DNA of 64,000 bases from Phocoena phocoena (GCF_963924675.1 NC_089224.1:70603464-70667463), one strand, 5' to 3'; shown: positions 39,340 through 50,327, counted from the stretch's first letter. Numbers and translations are program-made. Notes: generated from the sequence alone by a model not told the origin.

Positions 39340-39530
39340 TTTTTCAATCCACTAAATATACTACGCATTATTCTAAGCGCATTGCATATATAGCATCTCA
39401 TTTAATGTTCAAATTATAACTATTACCCCATCTTCCAGATGAGGAAGACAAAGCACAGAGGTTCAGTAACTTGCTCAAGATCGTAGCTAGCGGTGGAGCA
39501 AGGAGGCTAATTCAGGTGAACTGGCTCCAA
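39340..39530 (-). repeat. MIR SINE fragment
   Basis: 'gcatctcatttaatgttcaa', 'ccagatgaggaagacaaagc' and 'gttcagtaacttgctcaaga' are an antisense MIR, about 330 nt downstream of the MRVQVK exon and just outside the CpG island. Confidence 0.85.
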
Positions 39531-39699
39531 AGGAAGTACCAACAACCAGACTATGCCGAAATGCAAAAAATAAAATGTGCACCATAAATGGTACTTATTC
39601 ACACACCACGTGTGCCAGTCCAAAAAAAAGGTTAAGTGACAGGCAGTTTGAGGCTTGGCAGCCTTACAAGAGACCAAGGCATGACCAGGGCCTCCACTC

Positions 39700-40250
39700 C
39701 TCTCCCTAACTCCCCAAGCTCCCCAGAACTTCCCATCGCGCTTGGGACTTAGGGCTTCGAGGCTGCGAGTCCTGGTAGCTGAAAGTAGAGGGTGGAGCGG
39801 AGGCGGGGGAGGCCGGGGGTAGTGGGGGAAGGTGGTTGGGACGCCGGCGTTTACCTTGACCTGCACTCTCATCGCTCCGGGAGTCCGGGGCGCTTCGCGC
39901 GGGGACGCGCAGAGGCGCAAATAGCGGCCTGGCACTTCTGCCGCCACCACCGAGAGCCGCGACGACGTCCCGTCCCCTAGGTCTCCGCCGCCCAGATGTG
40001 GCCCTCTGCTCCGGACCGAGCCTTCTCTCCTACCCGCAGCCGACTCACGCCACGTCCGGTCTCTTCCGCCACCGACCCAGAGCGGAACCACAGAGCTGCC
40101 TCCTCTCCCGGGACGTGTCCCCACCGCCCTAAGCAGAATCCCCCGCCCCGTTAGGTTTCCGCTCGGATACCACCTCCGTGCTGGCCCCATTCCAGCTCCG
40201 GCAACCGGGCTGTGGGGCGTGCCCTTAAGTAAGTGTCCTACGGTAGCCGA
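39700..40250 (-). promoter_or_regulatory. CpG island, probable TRPM6 promoter region
   Basis: This roughly 550-nt block is sharply GC- and CpG-rich compared with the AT-rich intron and intergenic DNA on both sides, with runs such as 'cgcttcgcgcggggacgcgc'. A perfect GC box (GGGGCGGGG on the minus strand, 40,141-40,149) lies about 270 nt upstream of the MRVQVK start, a plausible Sp1-family site. The island covers one first exon and lies just downstream of the other (40,443-40,475). No TATA box is evident, as usual for CpG-island promoters. Transcription start sites cannot be placed from sequence alone. Confidence 0.7.
39855..39872 (-). CDS. TRPM6: TRPM6 candidate alternative first coding exon (MRVQVK)
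   Basis: Inside the CpG island, the minus strand reads ATG AGA GTG CAG GTC AAG|GTAAAC: a six-codon frame ending at a good splice donor in phase 0, matching exon 2. The ATG has G at -3. Human TRPM6 is known to use several alternative first exons joined to a common exon 2, so this is probably one of the alternative starts (1B or 1C type). I cannot tell which. It lies about 570 nt downstream of the 1A candidate. A long open frame reads through this point into the intron, but GC-rich composition explains that and the splice donor is the likelier end. Confidence 0.6.
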
Positions 40251-40442
40251 ACCCTCAGATATGTTAATCAGACCCGCGTGGAGACCACAGGACTTGAGCG
40301 CAGGTATTTCATAAATCCCAGCTATGCCAGATCCTAGTTAGATATCTTGTGGCTGGCCCCACCTAAAGCACCCAGGGCCCTGGGCTCAGATCTGGTAAAC
40401 CGCCTAAGACGCTTTGCCCCGCCGGCTGGCAGCCCACCGTAC

Positions 40443-40475
40443 CTGTAAGCGCTCCTCCGCAGAGCGAGCTGTCAT
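40443..40475 (-). CDS. TRPM6: TRPM6 candidate first coding exon 1A (MTARSAEERLQ)
   Basis: Reading the minus strand, an ATG with A at -3 starts an 11-codon frame, MTARSAEERLQ, which ends exactly at CAG|GTACGG, a good splice donor. The frame ends in phase 0, as exon 2 (SQKSW...) requires. Human TRPM6 isoform a, as I recall it, begins with an 11-residue exon ending ERLQ directly before SQKSW; here the length and the last four residues match. The other residues differ, which is plausible for a fast-evolving N-terminus. The 5'UTR start cannot be placed from sequence. Confidence rests on equal length, the ERLQ ending, phase and donor quality. Confidence 0.75.
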
Positions 40476-41579
40476 CCTGGACTTGCAGACCCGCCGCCAA
40501 AGCCTTGTCTGAGCTTCTGACTTATGGAGTCAGATTGGGGCTCCACCTCCGCACGCTGCCTTTTACAGCCCTACAGATTTGTCTTTTGGCCTCAGTTACC
40601 TCCCGTGTAGAAAGGAGGTGATTCCGACCTTACCTGGATCAAAGAGTAGAGGAAGGGTCAAATGGGATTTTCATCATCATCACACACGTATTTAATTGTA
40701 CTGTTATTGTTGAGTCAGTGTGGTGGGGGGAGGACACAGGAGGTTTTTAACCTAACAACCAGCAGTATACTAACTGGGAGTTACTGGGTGTTAGGTGACC
40801 TCTCTGGGCCTGGGTTTATCTACACAGCCGGAAGGATAGCAAATAAATCCCCTTTCCTCAGAGGCTATACTGAAATCCATAAAATACAATCAAAAGCTTT
40901 GTGATTTCTGTTATTTTCGGTGGGCTGCTCTGGCTAGTCGGTCTTGACTAAGGCTGTGGTCAGTTACTACAGGTGAATCCCAGTATGCTGGCAGAGGTGA
41001 TGCTCACTTATTACAAGTGTTGTAATTAACAATGCTAGCCATTCGTCCCTGATTTCAAATTAGGACCACCTATCCATTTGCTGACACTTTTTTCGGCCTG
41101 ATTTCTTATGTGGTTTTCATTTTTCTTTGTTAGAAAACTTGAACATCTCATATATGTAGTAACATTTTGTTGTTGTTTGTTTTTCTATTAATCCATTGAA
41201 TCTCATTCTGCTTGACCCAGCTCCCTCAAAATGTTAATGATCTGTGAGCAGTTAACAGACTCAGAAGCCCCCCTAAGGCAAGTAAGCACCTCTTGATTGG
41301 TGTTTCTCCATACACCTCCCCTGTTAGGTCTGTCACAGCACAAGAGACTGGGAGCTCTCAGAAATCTGCAGACCCACCAAGAAGACTAGACGTTTGGAAC
41401 TCAAGATTCTTCGGAGTGTTGGTGCACTGTAGTTACCATCTTGCAGTTTAAACTCTTTGGTAAATTTACATGTTAGGATGGTCATATATTCTTTTCAGAT
41501 CAAGCTTCAAGGCAGAGAGTCCAAAATATCAGGACAATTCCAGGGCTTAAGGTATCTGGTGTGCTAGTTTGCATGCTGC
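40476..41579. other. Region upstream of TRPM6 exon 1A
   Basis: Probably 5'UTR or proximal promoter for the first 100 nt or so, then intergenic. A weak MIR-like stretch lies at about 40,575-40,660. No second gene or divergent first exon could be recognised. Confidence 0.45.
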
Positions 41580-41584
41580 CTTTG

Positions 41585-41745
41585 GTTCCCAGGCTGTATC
41601 AGAAACACCTGAGGCATTTGTTAAAAGTGCAGATTCCCTAGCCGCCCCCACCCCACCTAGACCATCTGTATCAGAATGTCTGGGGTGGGGCCCAGGAATT
41701 TGTATCTTTCACAGGCGTCTCACACAACTTGAAAGCTTCCGTAAA
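41585..41745 (+). repeat. MER5A-like hAT fragment
   Basis: 'aaacacctgaggcatttgtt', 'aaaagtgcagattccctagc' and 'tgtctggggtggggcccagg' match the MER5A core, a short nonautonomous hAT-Charlie element. Confidence 0.8.
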
Positions 41746-41834
41746 AAAATCTCCTGGCCACAAATATACCTTTGCCAAGCGGCTAGCAATGAAATTTAAA
41801 TTTTAGCGTGTTCATTAGTAGTCTGGTGTGGTTT

Positions 41835-41980
41835 AATTCAAGTCAACAAATATTTCCTGAACACAGACTGTTTGTCAGGCATCCTGCTGGGTGCTGGGAA
41901 AACAAAGATGAATACGGCATTGTCCAGTCTGCAAGGAGTTCGAGTTTATAGAGGGAGGAGGGACAATCAAAAGTGAAACT
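41835..41980 (-). repeat. L2 LINE 3' fragment
   Basis: 'caacaaatatttcctgaaca', 'tttgtcaggcatcctgctgg', 'gtgctgggaaaacaaagatg' and 'ctgcaaggagttcgag' are the antisense L2 3' end. Confidence 0.8.
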
Positions 41981-42276
41981 GTACCTGGGGCACCACTGGT
42001 AACACTCATCAACATAAACAGAAATTCTCACTTGTTTGCCCTCCCTGATCCCTTTCTCCCTCTTCCCATTCTTTTCTCCTATGTTTTCTTCTTTATCAGA
42101 TCTTCGTTTTTTACCCTGAACATTGTAAATGTTTTATTCCTGATCTAACGTGGTTTTAAGACACTACTCTAACGTTATTTTAAAGTCAACCTAATGATTT
42201 CAAAATGGAGGGAAACAGCTGATTTTTCAGCAGAGAAAAATGGGTATGAGAACATTTTTTTTATATGTGAAGATCT

Positions 42277-42405
42277 TTTTTGTTTGTTTTTGTTTTTTGC
42301 TGTGTTGCATGGCTTGCAGGGTCTTAGTTCCCCGACCAAGGATTGAACCCATGGCCTCACAGTGAAAGCACATAGTCTTAACCACTGTACCAGCAGGTAA
42401 TTCCC
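42277..42405 (-). mobile_element. Short CHR-type SINE
   Basis: On the minus strand it reads 'gggaattacctgctggtaca', 'ggttcaatccttggtcgggg', then an A/C-rich tail. Duplications 'tatatgtgaagatct' and 'tatatgtgaacatct' (42,406-42,420) flank it. The copy is diverged. Confidence 0.9.
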
Positions 42406-42630
42406 TATATGTGAACATCTTGATGAGTCCCAGTTATGGAGACTACTAAGGAATAGTTTCTAATATATGCACTCTTCTCCTAAAGAAAATTGTTAGAAGC
42501 TTGGATTTGGTTTTGGTTTTCATTTATTTGGATAGGGCTGAGGGTTGTTGGGGGATTTGCACAGTAATACTTCCCAGCCTCTCTGGACAGCCCAGGGGGA
42601 GAAAACTGAGCAATAAATAACTCTATTTCT

Positions 42631-42988
42631 GGGACTTCCCTGGTGGTGCAGTGGTTAAGAAACCGCCTGCTAATGCAGAGGACATGGGTTCGAGCCCTGG
42701 TCCAGAAAGATCCCATATGCCGCAGAGCAACTAAGCCTGTATGCCACAACTACTAAGCCTGCGCTCTAGAGCCTGCGTGCTACAGCTACTGAAGCCCCCG
42801 CACCTAGAGCCCGTGCTCCACAACAAGAGAAGCCACTGCAATGAGAATCCCACGCACCACAGTAAAGAGTAGCCCCCACTCGCCGCAACTAGAGAAAGCC
42901 CACTCGCAGCAACGAAAACCCAATGCAGCCAAAAATAAATAAAATTAAAAAAAAGAAATTACTAACTGCATAAAAAAAAACAGAAAAA
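42631..42988 (+). mobile_element. CHR-type SINE (long form)
   Basis: 'gggacttccctggtggtgca' head, B box 'ggttcgagccc', repeated 'gcctgcgctctagagcctgc' units and an A-rich tail. 'aactctattt' and 'aactctattc' flank it. It faces the SINE at 42,277-42,405 head-to-head, with both tails pointing outward. Confidence 0.92.
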
Positions 42989-43499
42989 ACAACTCTATTC
43001 TTTGCACCAAGAAGAAAGAGTACCATGGGAAACTCTTGCCCAATGCATCATGGTATATTATTATCGCGTGTTCATGGTTTTCACTGTGGGTGGCCACCAC
43101 CACTTTCAGAAGCATAAATGAAACAAAATAAAATCAGTGGCATTCTAAAGTAGGTAATGGAAAGGATGATAAACCTAGAGGGCATTCCACAAGTGGTGGA
43201 AGTTTAAAGTTATGGGTTATTAATTTAAGATAAAGGTATACTGCCAGTAAGGAGGGATGAAATCCAGCCCTCCGATCCATTCCTGTGTGACTATTTCTGT
43301 TTTCAGACCTTCCCATTCAAACCCAAGGTATTGAGTTTGAATTCCATCCATTCATTCTCCTAAACTGCTACAAATCAAATTTCTTTTTGAAAGGTAGCCA
43401 TATATTTCCTTATGCCTACTGAATAAATGTTTTTCTAATTCAGTGCGTCTATGGGAGTATGCTCCCAATTTGCTATGAAAATGGATCATTTATCCTGTC

Positions 43500-43960
43500 A
43501 CATAAGCAAAGATTAAAATACTCATGGTTGGCAAGGGGAGAAATAGGAACCCTCAAATACTTTTGGTAAGAGTTTAAAATGATATCCTTTTTGAAGGCAT
43601 TTTAGCCATCTGGATTCAAGGCATAACCTTTCCCATCACAATTCCAGTCTTAGGACTTCATACTTCAGAGATACACTAAGATATATATATATATATATAT
43701 AAGGATATACATAGTAGCACCCTTTGTAATAAAGAAAGATTGCCAATAATCCAAACAGCCATTAATTAGCAGGTGCTTAAATAAATAAACTGTGGTGTGT
43801 GCATACCATAAAACACCATGCAGCTTTTACAAGAATGAGTTAGATCTAAATGTACAGATATGGAAAAGGAAAATAGCAACTAGTAAAAGTAAGTATGATT
43901 CTATTTTTTTTAATTTATATGTGTAAGTTGGATTATTCACAGGAAAGTACTAGAAGAATA
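43500..43960 (+). mobile_element. Old L1 fragment (diverged)
   Basis: 'gttggcaaggggagaaatag', 'cataacctttcccatcacaa', 'agtagcaccctttgtaataa' and 'ccatgcagcttttacaagaa' follow the order of the L1 ORF2 end. Strongly decayed, with a TA microsatellite inside. Confidence 0.65.
43681..43700. repeat. (AT)n microsatellite
   Basis: Ten AT units within the old L1 fragment. Confidence 0.95.
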
Positions 43961-44379
43961 TATGCCAAACTGTTAACAAGAGAAGACATACTTATACTAA
44001 AAAACTATTTGTTGTTTATCTGAAATTCAAATTTAACTGGGAGTTTTATCACACAAGATTGTCACACAAGCCTACGCTGATGGCTTCAGGTAGCTATGGG
44101 TGCTGTTTGAAAGTGTGTATTACGAACAATGACACCGATCCTAGCCTCCTTTAGAACTGTGTCTTCACATGCAACTTTGAATGATTCTTAAAGAGAGGAA
44201 AGGAGGAAGATGAAGACTGACTATAACAAAAATGCCAGGCACGCTGATAGATGGCATCATTTGAAGCTTCCTGAAAACAAGCACAGCAGATACTATAACT
44301 GGTTTACTGACCCTCTCATCCCAGCAGCATATCTCTTTGCAAGGTGATTTTGCAATAACCTCCCATGTAGAGGTCCAGT

Positions 44380-44660
44380 CTCTTCTTCACACCATTAATC
44401 TGAGCTGGACTTCTGGCCAGTAAAATGTGGCCAAAGCGAACATGGTTCAAGTTCCTGAGCATAGGTCTCTAGTGGCCCTGCAGCTTCAGCCTTCACCCTG
44501 TTGTAACGCTGCCCTGAGAACACCATCCTGGAAGAAAGACCACTTGGAGAGACCAGCCAACCCTCAGAATCATGAGAAATAATGAACTGATGGTATTTTA
44601 AGCCACTAAATTTGGTGGTTACGTGTTGTGCCGCAATAGATAACTCAGTTTCTTTCCTCA
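44380..44660 (+). mobile_element. MLT1-like LTR fragment (ERVL-MaLR)
   Basis: 'gaaagaccacttggagagac', 'ccctcagaatcatgagaaat', 'ttttaagccactaaatttgg' and 'gttgtgccgcaatagataac' match the 3' half of an old MLT1-type LTR. The 103-codon minus-strand frame here is a by-product. Confidence 0.7.
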
Positions 44661-44731
44661 TTGTTTTCCTCATTTTTTTCTGCACGAAATCTCTGTGAGG
44701 TTTCACTGAAGGTCAGAAATCTTCATCGTGA

Positions 44732-44751
44732 ATATCACCAGTCTCACAGCT
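44732..44751. repeat. Left target-site duplication of L1 copy 3
   Basis: The 20 bases 'atatcaccagtctcacagct' are repeated perfectly at 46,119-46,138. Confidence 0.97.
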
Positions 44752-46118
44752 ACATGTAAAAGAATGAAATTAGAACACTCCCTAACACCATGCACAAAAA
44801 TAACTCAAAATGGATTAAAGACCTAAATGTAAGGCCAGACACTATAAAACTCTTAGAGGAAAACACAGGCAGAACACTCTATGACATACATCACAGCAAG
44901 ATCCTTTTAGACCCACCTCCTAGAGAAATGGAAATAAAAACAAAAATAAACAAATGGGACCTAATGGAACTTAAAAGCTTTTGCACAGCAAAGGAAAACA
45001 TAAACAAGACGAAAAGACAACCCTCAGAATGGGAGAACATTTTTGCAAATGAAGCAACTGACAAAGGATTAATCTCCAAAATTTACAGGGAGCTCATGCA
45101 GCTCAACATCAAAAAAACAAACAACTCAAACCAAAAATGGGCAGAAGACCTAAATAGACATTTCTCCAGAGAAGATATACAGATTGTCAACAAGCATATG
45201 AATGGATGCTCAACATCACTAATCATTAGAGAAATGCAAATCAGAACTACAATGAGGTATCACCTCACACCAGTCAGAATGGCCATCATCAAAAAATCTG
45301 CAAACAACAAATGCCGGAGAGGGTGTGGAGAAAAGGGAACCCTCTTGCACTGTTGGTGGGAATGTAAATTGATACAGCCACTATGGAGAACAGTACGGAG
45401 TTTCCTTAAAAAACTAAAAACAGAACTACCATATGACCCAGCAATCCCACTACTGGACACATACCCTGAGAAAACCATAATTCAAAAAGAGTCATGTAAC
45501 ACAATGTTCATAGCAGGTCTTTTTACAATAGCCAGGACTTGGAAGCAACCTAAGTGTCCATCGACAGATGAATGGATAAAGAAGATGTGGCACATATATA
45601 CAATGGAATATTATCAGCCATTAAAAGAAACAAAATTGAATTATTTGTAGTGAGGTGGATGGACCTAGAGTCTGTCATACAAAGTGAAGTAAGTCAGAAA
45701 GAGAAAAACAAATACTGTATGCTAACACGTATATATGGAACCCCCCCCCCAAAAAAAATGATTCTGAAGAACCTAGGGGCAGGACAGGAACAAAGACGCA
45801 GATGTAGAGAATGGACTTGAAGACACGGGGAGGGGGAAGGGTAAGCTGAGATGAAGTGAGAGAGTGGCATGGACATATATACACTACCAAATGTAAAATA
45901 GATAGCTAGTGGGAAGCAGCCGCACAGCACAGGGAGATCAGCTCGGTGCTTTGTGACCACCTAGAGGGGTGGGAATAGGGAGGGTGGGAGGGAGATGCAA
46001 GAGGGAGGAGATATGGGGATATATGTACATGTATAGCTGATTCACTTTGTTATAAAGCAGAAACTAACACACCATTGTAAAGCAATTATACTCAAATAAA
46101 GATGTTAAGAATATATAT
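44752..46118 (+). mobile_element. Young 5'-truncated L1 (copy 3)
   Basis: A 1.37-kb insertion beginning inside ORF2 ('acatgtaaaagaatgaaatt') and ending 'actcaaataaagatgttaag' with an AT tail. It is flanked by perfect 20-bp duplications, the signature of target-primed reverse transcription with early 5' stop. The unmutated duplications and long open frame suggest it is younger than L1 copies 1 and 2. It is intergenic, upstream of TRPM6. Confidence 0.96.
44790..45740 (+). pseudogene. L1 ORF2 C-terminal remnant (copy 3)
   Basis: An open stretch of 286 codons (44,790-45,650) covers the C-terminal part of ORF2p. It includes the Cys/His cluster [38 protein letters not shown] and [17 protein letters not shown] one-base deletion at YYxAIK shifts the frame, which continues as [20 protein letters not shown]. 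The normal stop is replaced by a C-run near 45,740. It lacks endonuclease and reverse-transcriptase domains, so it is inert. Confidence 0.93.
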
Positions 46119-46138
46119 ATATCACCAGTCTCACAGCT
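46119..46138. repeat. Right target-site duplication of L1 copy 3
   Basis: Perfect 20-base match to 44,732-44,751. Confidence 0.97.
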
Positions 46139-46281
46139 AATTAGGTGTGAAGCCAACAAAAATTTGAAAACAGATTTGTGTGGCTGTAAAAGTCCATTGT
46201 TTTCTGTACTCACACCTTGAACATAATGAGCATTCATTAAAAATTTAGTTGGATGACTGTCTGAATCAGAACTTTATTGTT

Positions 46282-46488
46282 TTCGTTTTCCTTTTATTAA
46301 TTAATTATTTATTTGGCTGTGTCGGGTCTTAGTTGTGGCACGCTGGATCTTTGTTGCCTCATGCCAGCTCTTTTAGTCGCAGCATGTGAACTCTTAGTTG
46401 CGTCATGCAGGATCTAGTTCCCTGACAAGGGATCAAACCCAGGCATAGGGACCTGTAGTCTTAACCACTGGACTACCAGGAAAGTCCC
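46282..46488 (-). mobile_element. CHR-type SINE
   Basis: On the minus strand it begins 'gggactttcctggtagtcca', with 'gggtttgatcccttgtcagg' and a TTAA-rich tail. 'cagaactttattgtttt' and 'cagaacttgatttttat' are likely duplications. Confidence 0.9.
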
Positions 46489-46539
46489 AGAACTTGATTT
46501 TTATTACTTGTATATATCAGAATTAAGAATATATGTATT

Positions 46540-46734
46540 GGGACTTCCCTGGTGGCGCAGTGGTTGAGACTCTGTGCTCCCAATGCAGGGGGCCCGGGTT
46601 CGATCTCTGGTGAAGGAAATAGATCCCACGTGCATGCCACAACTAAGAGTTCACATGCCACAACTAAGGAGCCTGTGTGCCACAACTAAAGGAGCCCGCC
46701 TGCCAAAACTAAGACCCAGAGCAAGCAAAAAAAA
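46540..46734 (+). mobile_element. CHR-type SINE
   Basis: 'gggacttccctggtggcgca' head, B box 'ggttcgatctc' and an A tail. Duplications 'aagaatatatgtatt' and 'aagaatatatttatc' flank it. It is inverted relative to the SINE 50 nt upstream. Confidence 0.94.
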
Positions 46735-47046
46735 AAGAATATATTTATCCAACAAGACATGTCTACTAGTAAGAAATTTTTAACCCTTAGTCCTTTTCTC
46801 TTGATTAAATTACTTGAAAGGAAACAGTATTCAACCTATTATGTTCTCCCTAAAATGTGAACCACAATTGTTCATCCTTGGAATAAGTACTCTAGTAGCT
46901 TAGGAATTGTGTTTCTCCATTTCAGGTGAGAAACTGAGAGACAGAAAAAAAAAATGACTTAACCAGAAGGAACCAACTAATTGAACCCTCCATGCCTGAC
47001 TCATTTATCTAATACTGTCTTTTTTATTTTTCTTAACTTTTTATTT

Positions 47047-47170
47047 TTTTTTAATTTATTATTATTTTGGCCACACAGAGTGGCATGTGGAACTTCCCCC
47101 ACCAAGGATCGAACCCATGACCCTGCAGTGGAAGCATGGAGCCTTAACCACTGGACAACCGGGGAAGTCC
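47047..47170 (-). mobile_element. Short CHR-type SINE
   Basis: On the minus strand it begins 'ggacttccccggttgtccag', with 'gggttcgatccttggtgggg' and a tail reading T-rich on the plus strand. 'aactttttattttt' is duplicated on both sides. Confidence 0.92.
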
Positions 47171-47272
47171 AACTTTTTATTTTTAAATGAATATAGTACA
47201 GCCTCACAGAAAGTTGCAAAACTCATTTATAGAGTCCCTTGAACTAAAATGAGAGTCTTTTAAAGTATTTAT

Positions 47273-47568
47273 TTAATTAATTTATTTATTTAACTTTATT
47301 TTTTGGCTGTGTTGGGTCTTTGTTGCTGCACACGGGTTTTCTCTAGTTGCAGTGAGTGAGGGCTACTCTTCATGGCGGTGCACGGGCTTTTCATTGCGGT
47401 GGCTTCTCTTGTTGCGGAGCACGGGTTCTAGGTATGCAGGCTTTCAGTAGTTGTGGTGCACGGGCTTTGTTGCTCCGCGGAATGTGGGATCTTCCCGCAC
47501 CAGGGCTCGAACCCGTGTCCCCTGCATTGGCAGGCAGGTTCTTAACCACTGCGCCACCAGGGAAGTCC
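47273..47568 (-). mobile_element. CHR-type SINE (long form)
   Basis: On the minus strand it begins 'gggacttccctggtggcgca', B box 'gggttcgagccctggtgcgg', then the long body with 'gagaagccaccgcaatgaaa'. 'ttttaaagtattt' and 'ttttaagtatttt' flank it. Confidence 0.93.
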
Positions 47569-47689
47569 CTTTTTAAGTATTTTAAATTATATATTTCCTC
47601 CTGAAATATTCTTTACATTTTCAGTGTGAGCCATGAATAAAGGAAGGAAGAAATATTACTAATTAGTAATAAATGGGCAATCACTGTAC

Positions 47690-47870
47690 ACTAGGCAATT
47701 TGATATATGCCTTATTTTTATTTAATACATTATTAACCACCATTTTATACAATCTGAGTTTCTGAAAAGCCAAAATTTGTCCAGAGTCAGAGGTTGAATG
47801 AGTGGCAGAGCTGCAATTCCAAAGACAGTTTGTCTGACTCCAGGACCCATGGTGTTTCCATCCTGTCAGA
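47690..47870 (-). repeat. MIR SINE fragment
   Basis: 'accattttatacaatctgag', 'agtggcagagctgcaattcc' and 'gtctgactccaggacccatg' are the antisense MIR 5' half. Confidence 0.8.
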
Positions 47871-48248
47871 GTTCCTATCCAAAATAATTTCAACTTTCAT
47901 TTACTAGTGAGGTTTAATTTTGTGATTATTTAATTTTTTTTAAATGTTACTTTGGTAAAAGTATTTATAAACCCTGGGCAAAGTCTTATTTTTTTCCAAC
48001 TCTCAGTGCAGTAGCATGTCTGCATAACAAAACAATCTGCACACTTCCATTACTGATGAGATCTTTCTATTACATCTTTCTCTAAACAAACTGCATGTAA
48101 TTTACTTGATGATAAAGATGCTCAGACAGACAAAACAAATTTTTTTTTAAAGAAAAAATATTTTAATTATAAAAAAAACATGCCCAAGCATTTCTGTAAC
48201 ATCCTTGAAGGTATAATAATTCAAACTTCTCTAAGACAAGGTCATTAT

Positions 48249-48612
48249 CGGACTTCCCTGGTGGCACAGTGGTTAAGAATCCTCCTGCCAATGCAGGGAA
48301 CACGGGTTCGAGCCCTGGGCCAGGAAGATCCCACACGCTGCAGAGCAACTAAGCCCATGTGCCACAACTACCGAGCCTGCGCTCTAGAGCCACAACTTCT
48401 GAGTCCACGTGCCGCAACTACTGAAGCCCGCAAACCTAGAGCCCGTGCTCTGCAACAAGTGAAGCCACTGCAACAAGAAGCCGGCATACCACAACGAAGA
48501 GTAGCCCCTGCTCGCTGCAACTAGAGAAAACCCACGTGCAGCAATGAAGACCCAATGCAACCAAAGATAAAATAAATAAATATATATATATTTTTAAAAA
48601 TCTTTAAAAAAA
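48249..48612 (+). mobile_element. CHR-type SINE (long form)
   Basis: 'ggacttccctggtggcacag' head, B box 'gggttcgagccctgggccag', long body and an (AAAT)n/(TA)n/A tail. Duplications 'caaggtcattat' lie on both sides (48,237-48,248 and 48,617-48,628). Confidence 0.94.
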
Positions 48613-48629
48613 AAGGCAAGGTCATTATG

Positions 48630-50327
48630 CTTAGATATTAAATTCAGAATTGCTGCGATCCAACCACGTAATTTATTTAGTCATTTTAGGCTCTGATAAA
48701 ATGGAGACTATCTTACTGACCTAAGAACAAAGTGCTGTCATAAAAGGCCTCATAACCCTATGACCCAGAAAGATCACATCTTCTGCCCAAAAAACCCTAA
48801 TATGATGAAAATTTACATAATAAGATATTTATATCAAAATTATATAACATAATACATTAGGGATTTGTTAAAGTCTATTATTTGAGAAGTAATTAAGTAA
48901 GTTGTCAGATGGGCAATTATATAACTTAAAAAATGCCAACAATGAAGAGTATGCAAAGCCAAAAAGGGAGCTAGAACATTGTATGTACTGTATGAGTACA
49001 ACTATGTCAAAGACCATATAGAAAGAAATTAGGAAGAAATGACTCCTTTTCATTTTTCCAAGTATTCTGTAATGAGACCTTATATTGAAAATAATTTTTT
49101 TAATTAATTTAAAATTAAAATCCTATATATGTTGGAATGACTTACAGGATTAGTGTGTCTGAAATTCCAATATTACACTTTTACTGATCATTTATTCTTC
49201 CTGACTTAATAAAACATGCATTTCACTCACTTCCCAGGCCCTTTGAGCCCACAAGTTAAGGACCAAGGCTATTTTTATTTTCTTTTAATGTTTTATGGTT
49301 TGTGTATTACACTGACTAACCTGGTGCTTCTTTTTTGTTTTTTTTTAAAGCCTGGTGCTTCCTAACCACATAGTCTACGATAATCTTGTTTTAGCTACAG
49401 CTGTTTAACTGAACACACAACAGTGATATGCCAATTTCTTCTTTGCCAAGAAAATGTGTGTACCACTCTTTTATCTATACTTATGAAGATCAAGATAAAT
49501 GAAGAAAGTGTAACATAAGAATAAGAACAATCCTATGTGAATTTCAGCATGGAATCTATGTGTCATCATAATGTATGAAGTTTCTCATTGACCTTTCACG
49601 GTAATGACACAAGAACACAGATTGCATTTTGCAAGCATGTAAAGGCCTAATGTTCCTATATCTAAGCCACTAACATGTAAGCCCAAAAAAATGTATATTT
49701 CTCTCCCTAACTTTTTGTCTGCCTGCTATTCAATATTTTGAAAGTATAAGTGATCAGTTTTATATGCAATTTCACGAACATGCCCAAAGGCCAAAAACCT
49801 TTGTCACTATAACCACTTTGAACTAAGTCAAGATCATTCCTCCACAGAGCTCAGAATTCATCACATTTATTTTTCTGTGAATCATAAAATCCCCGTGGAG
49901 ATGGGAAAGGGAAAAAATAGCTTTAATTTCATAAGTAAAGGCAGATCTCATAGTAGAAAATTATCAACTAATGTGGTAAAAATTGACCAGTCTATTTGTG
50001 GCACCTCCCAGACATGGCATCCCATAGCTCCACATGCTCTAGTCAACTGCCACTTGAACATCCTCTGCCACCAGTGTCCAGTCTTTATTGTCCAATGGAA
50101 AGAGGAATTGGGGAACACTAATAATTCCCCCAAATAAAAGTTTCTATTTCTCTAATCATCCTCCATTCTGTTTATTCTCCCCACCCATCTTACCTTATTA
50201 AAGCCTATAACAGAATTGCCTCCTGATCCGGATGTATACTAAGAAGACAGTGCCCACTAGCCATCCAGATGTAACATCTCTTCTATTGTGGTGCTATTGT
50301 CAAGTTTCTACCATCCTTCCTGTTATT
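48630..50327. other. Intergenic AT-rich stretch with one possible old L1 piece
   Basis: 48,720-49,130 may be a very decayed L1 ('cctatgacccagaaagatca'). The rest is unrecognised and the open frames (up to 86 codons) look random. Confidence 0.4.

Noticed and set aside
39507..40190. 227-codon minus-strand open frame over the CpG island
   Set aside because: GC-rich sequence lacks stops by chance. The frame ends in a MIR and AT-rich intron, has no recognisable domain, and contains the MRVQVK exon with its donor, which explains the region better.
40476..44000. Search for a divergent neighbour gene upstream of TRPM6
   Set aside because: No exon with protein similarity or matching splice phases was found; in human the next gene lies well upstream, as I recall.
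44395..44706. 103-codon minus-strand frame
   Set aside because: Lies in an MLT1-like LTR fragment and is antisense to it; no viral or host protein similarity seen.
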